Assembly (NCBI RefSeq): GCF_025264625.1
Contig: NZ_CP093313.1
Span: 1,364,001-1,428,000 of the forward strand
Length of the DNA: 64,000 nucleotides
Source: Occallatibacter riparius
GTDB lineage: Bacteria; Acidobacteriota; Terriglobia; Terriglobales; Acidobacteriaceae
Reading direction: 5' to 3'
Below the pieces are notes generated by a model that saw nothing but the letters and a program-made list of their open reading frames with translations, was not told the DNA's origin and made no database searches. Shown piece after piece: positions 63,971 to 64,000 of the stretch. Each line of letters begins with the position of its first letter. Position 1 is the first letter of the stretch. The translations under genes and the position numbers were made by a program.

Positions 63971-64000
63971 ACGGTTCCGAAGCCTGAAAACTGAGACGAA

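Noticed and set aside
1..64000. CRISPR arrays, insertion sequences, integrases and att sites next to the tRNA genes
   Set aside because: No regularly spaced repeats, no transposase or integrase motifs, and no repeat of the tRNA 3' ends elsewhere was noticed.

Overview
The window looks like a chromosomal segment of a high-GC, Gram-negative acidobacterium (Acidobacteriota, probably class Terriglobia). This rests on three very large Oar-like TonB-dependent receptors with an N-terminal carboxypeptidase-regulatory-like domain, a UPF0182 protein, several secreted peptidases, and two membrane regulators of a type common in that phylum. No 16S rRNA gene is present, so the placement is an inference. 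No insertion sequence, integrase, CRISPR array or prophage was seen. Almost all of the sequence is coding.

Layout. Positions 1-3136 (minus strand) carry ctaC-ctaD-ctaE of a caa3-type cytochrome c oxidase; ctaE is cut by the window edge. Positions 3417-10847 (minus) hold independent genes: an M2 peptidyl-dipeptidase, a UPF0182 protein, an aldo/keto reductase, a TM2/zinc-ribbon protein and an unknown protein. Positions 10994-15384 carry an M28 peptidase, a membrane-anchored methyltransferase divergent from a TetR regulator with a clear operator, a solitary ABC ATPase, and the genes for tRNA-Gly(GCC) and tRNA-Cys(GCA).

Positions 15760-34639 look like a glycan or sugar-acid utilisation region. 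It has two TonB-dependent receptors, an exported sulfatase with an exported metallophosphoesterase, an MFS anion symporter, a Tat-exported enolase-superfamily dehydratase, two RraA-fold proteins with export signals, and two paralogous one-pass membrane regulators. A decayed AraC-type regulator lies between them. The unusual point is that the dehydratase and both RraA-like enzymes all appear to be exported.

Positions 34641-42944 carry a sigma-54 two-component system divergent from a TolC/adaptor/RND heavy-metal efflux operon. Between them are two facing -24/-12 promoter candidates with a dyad midway. Positions 43334-46125 carry the strangest locus: a 758-residue protein with four helical 'cysteine-ladder' repeats and a phage-tail-like beta segment, a DUF1360 membrane protein, and a tiny CC-G-S-K-R protein overlapping it. 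Positions 46215-48134 encode an exported CocE/NonD hydrolase. Positions 48260-55011 are a six-gene operon (ECF sigma factor, FecR-like membrane protein, two ABC transporters) held together by overlapping start and stop codons. Positions 55020-56467 encode an iron-type dehydrogenase and an ABM monooxygenase. Positions 56964-63970 (minus) carry a 16-haem cytochrome c, an NHL beta-propeller protein and a third TonB-dependent receptor.

Coding starts were chosen from ribosome binding sites, signal peptides and overlaps, and often differ from the longest open frame. Family assignments are from recognisable motifs, not from database searches.
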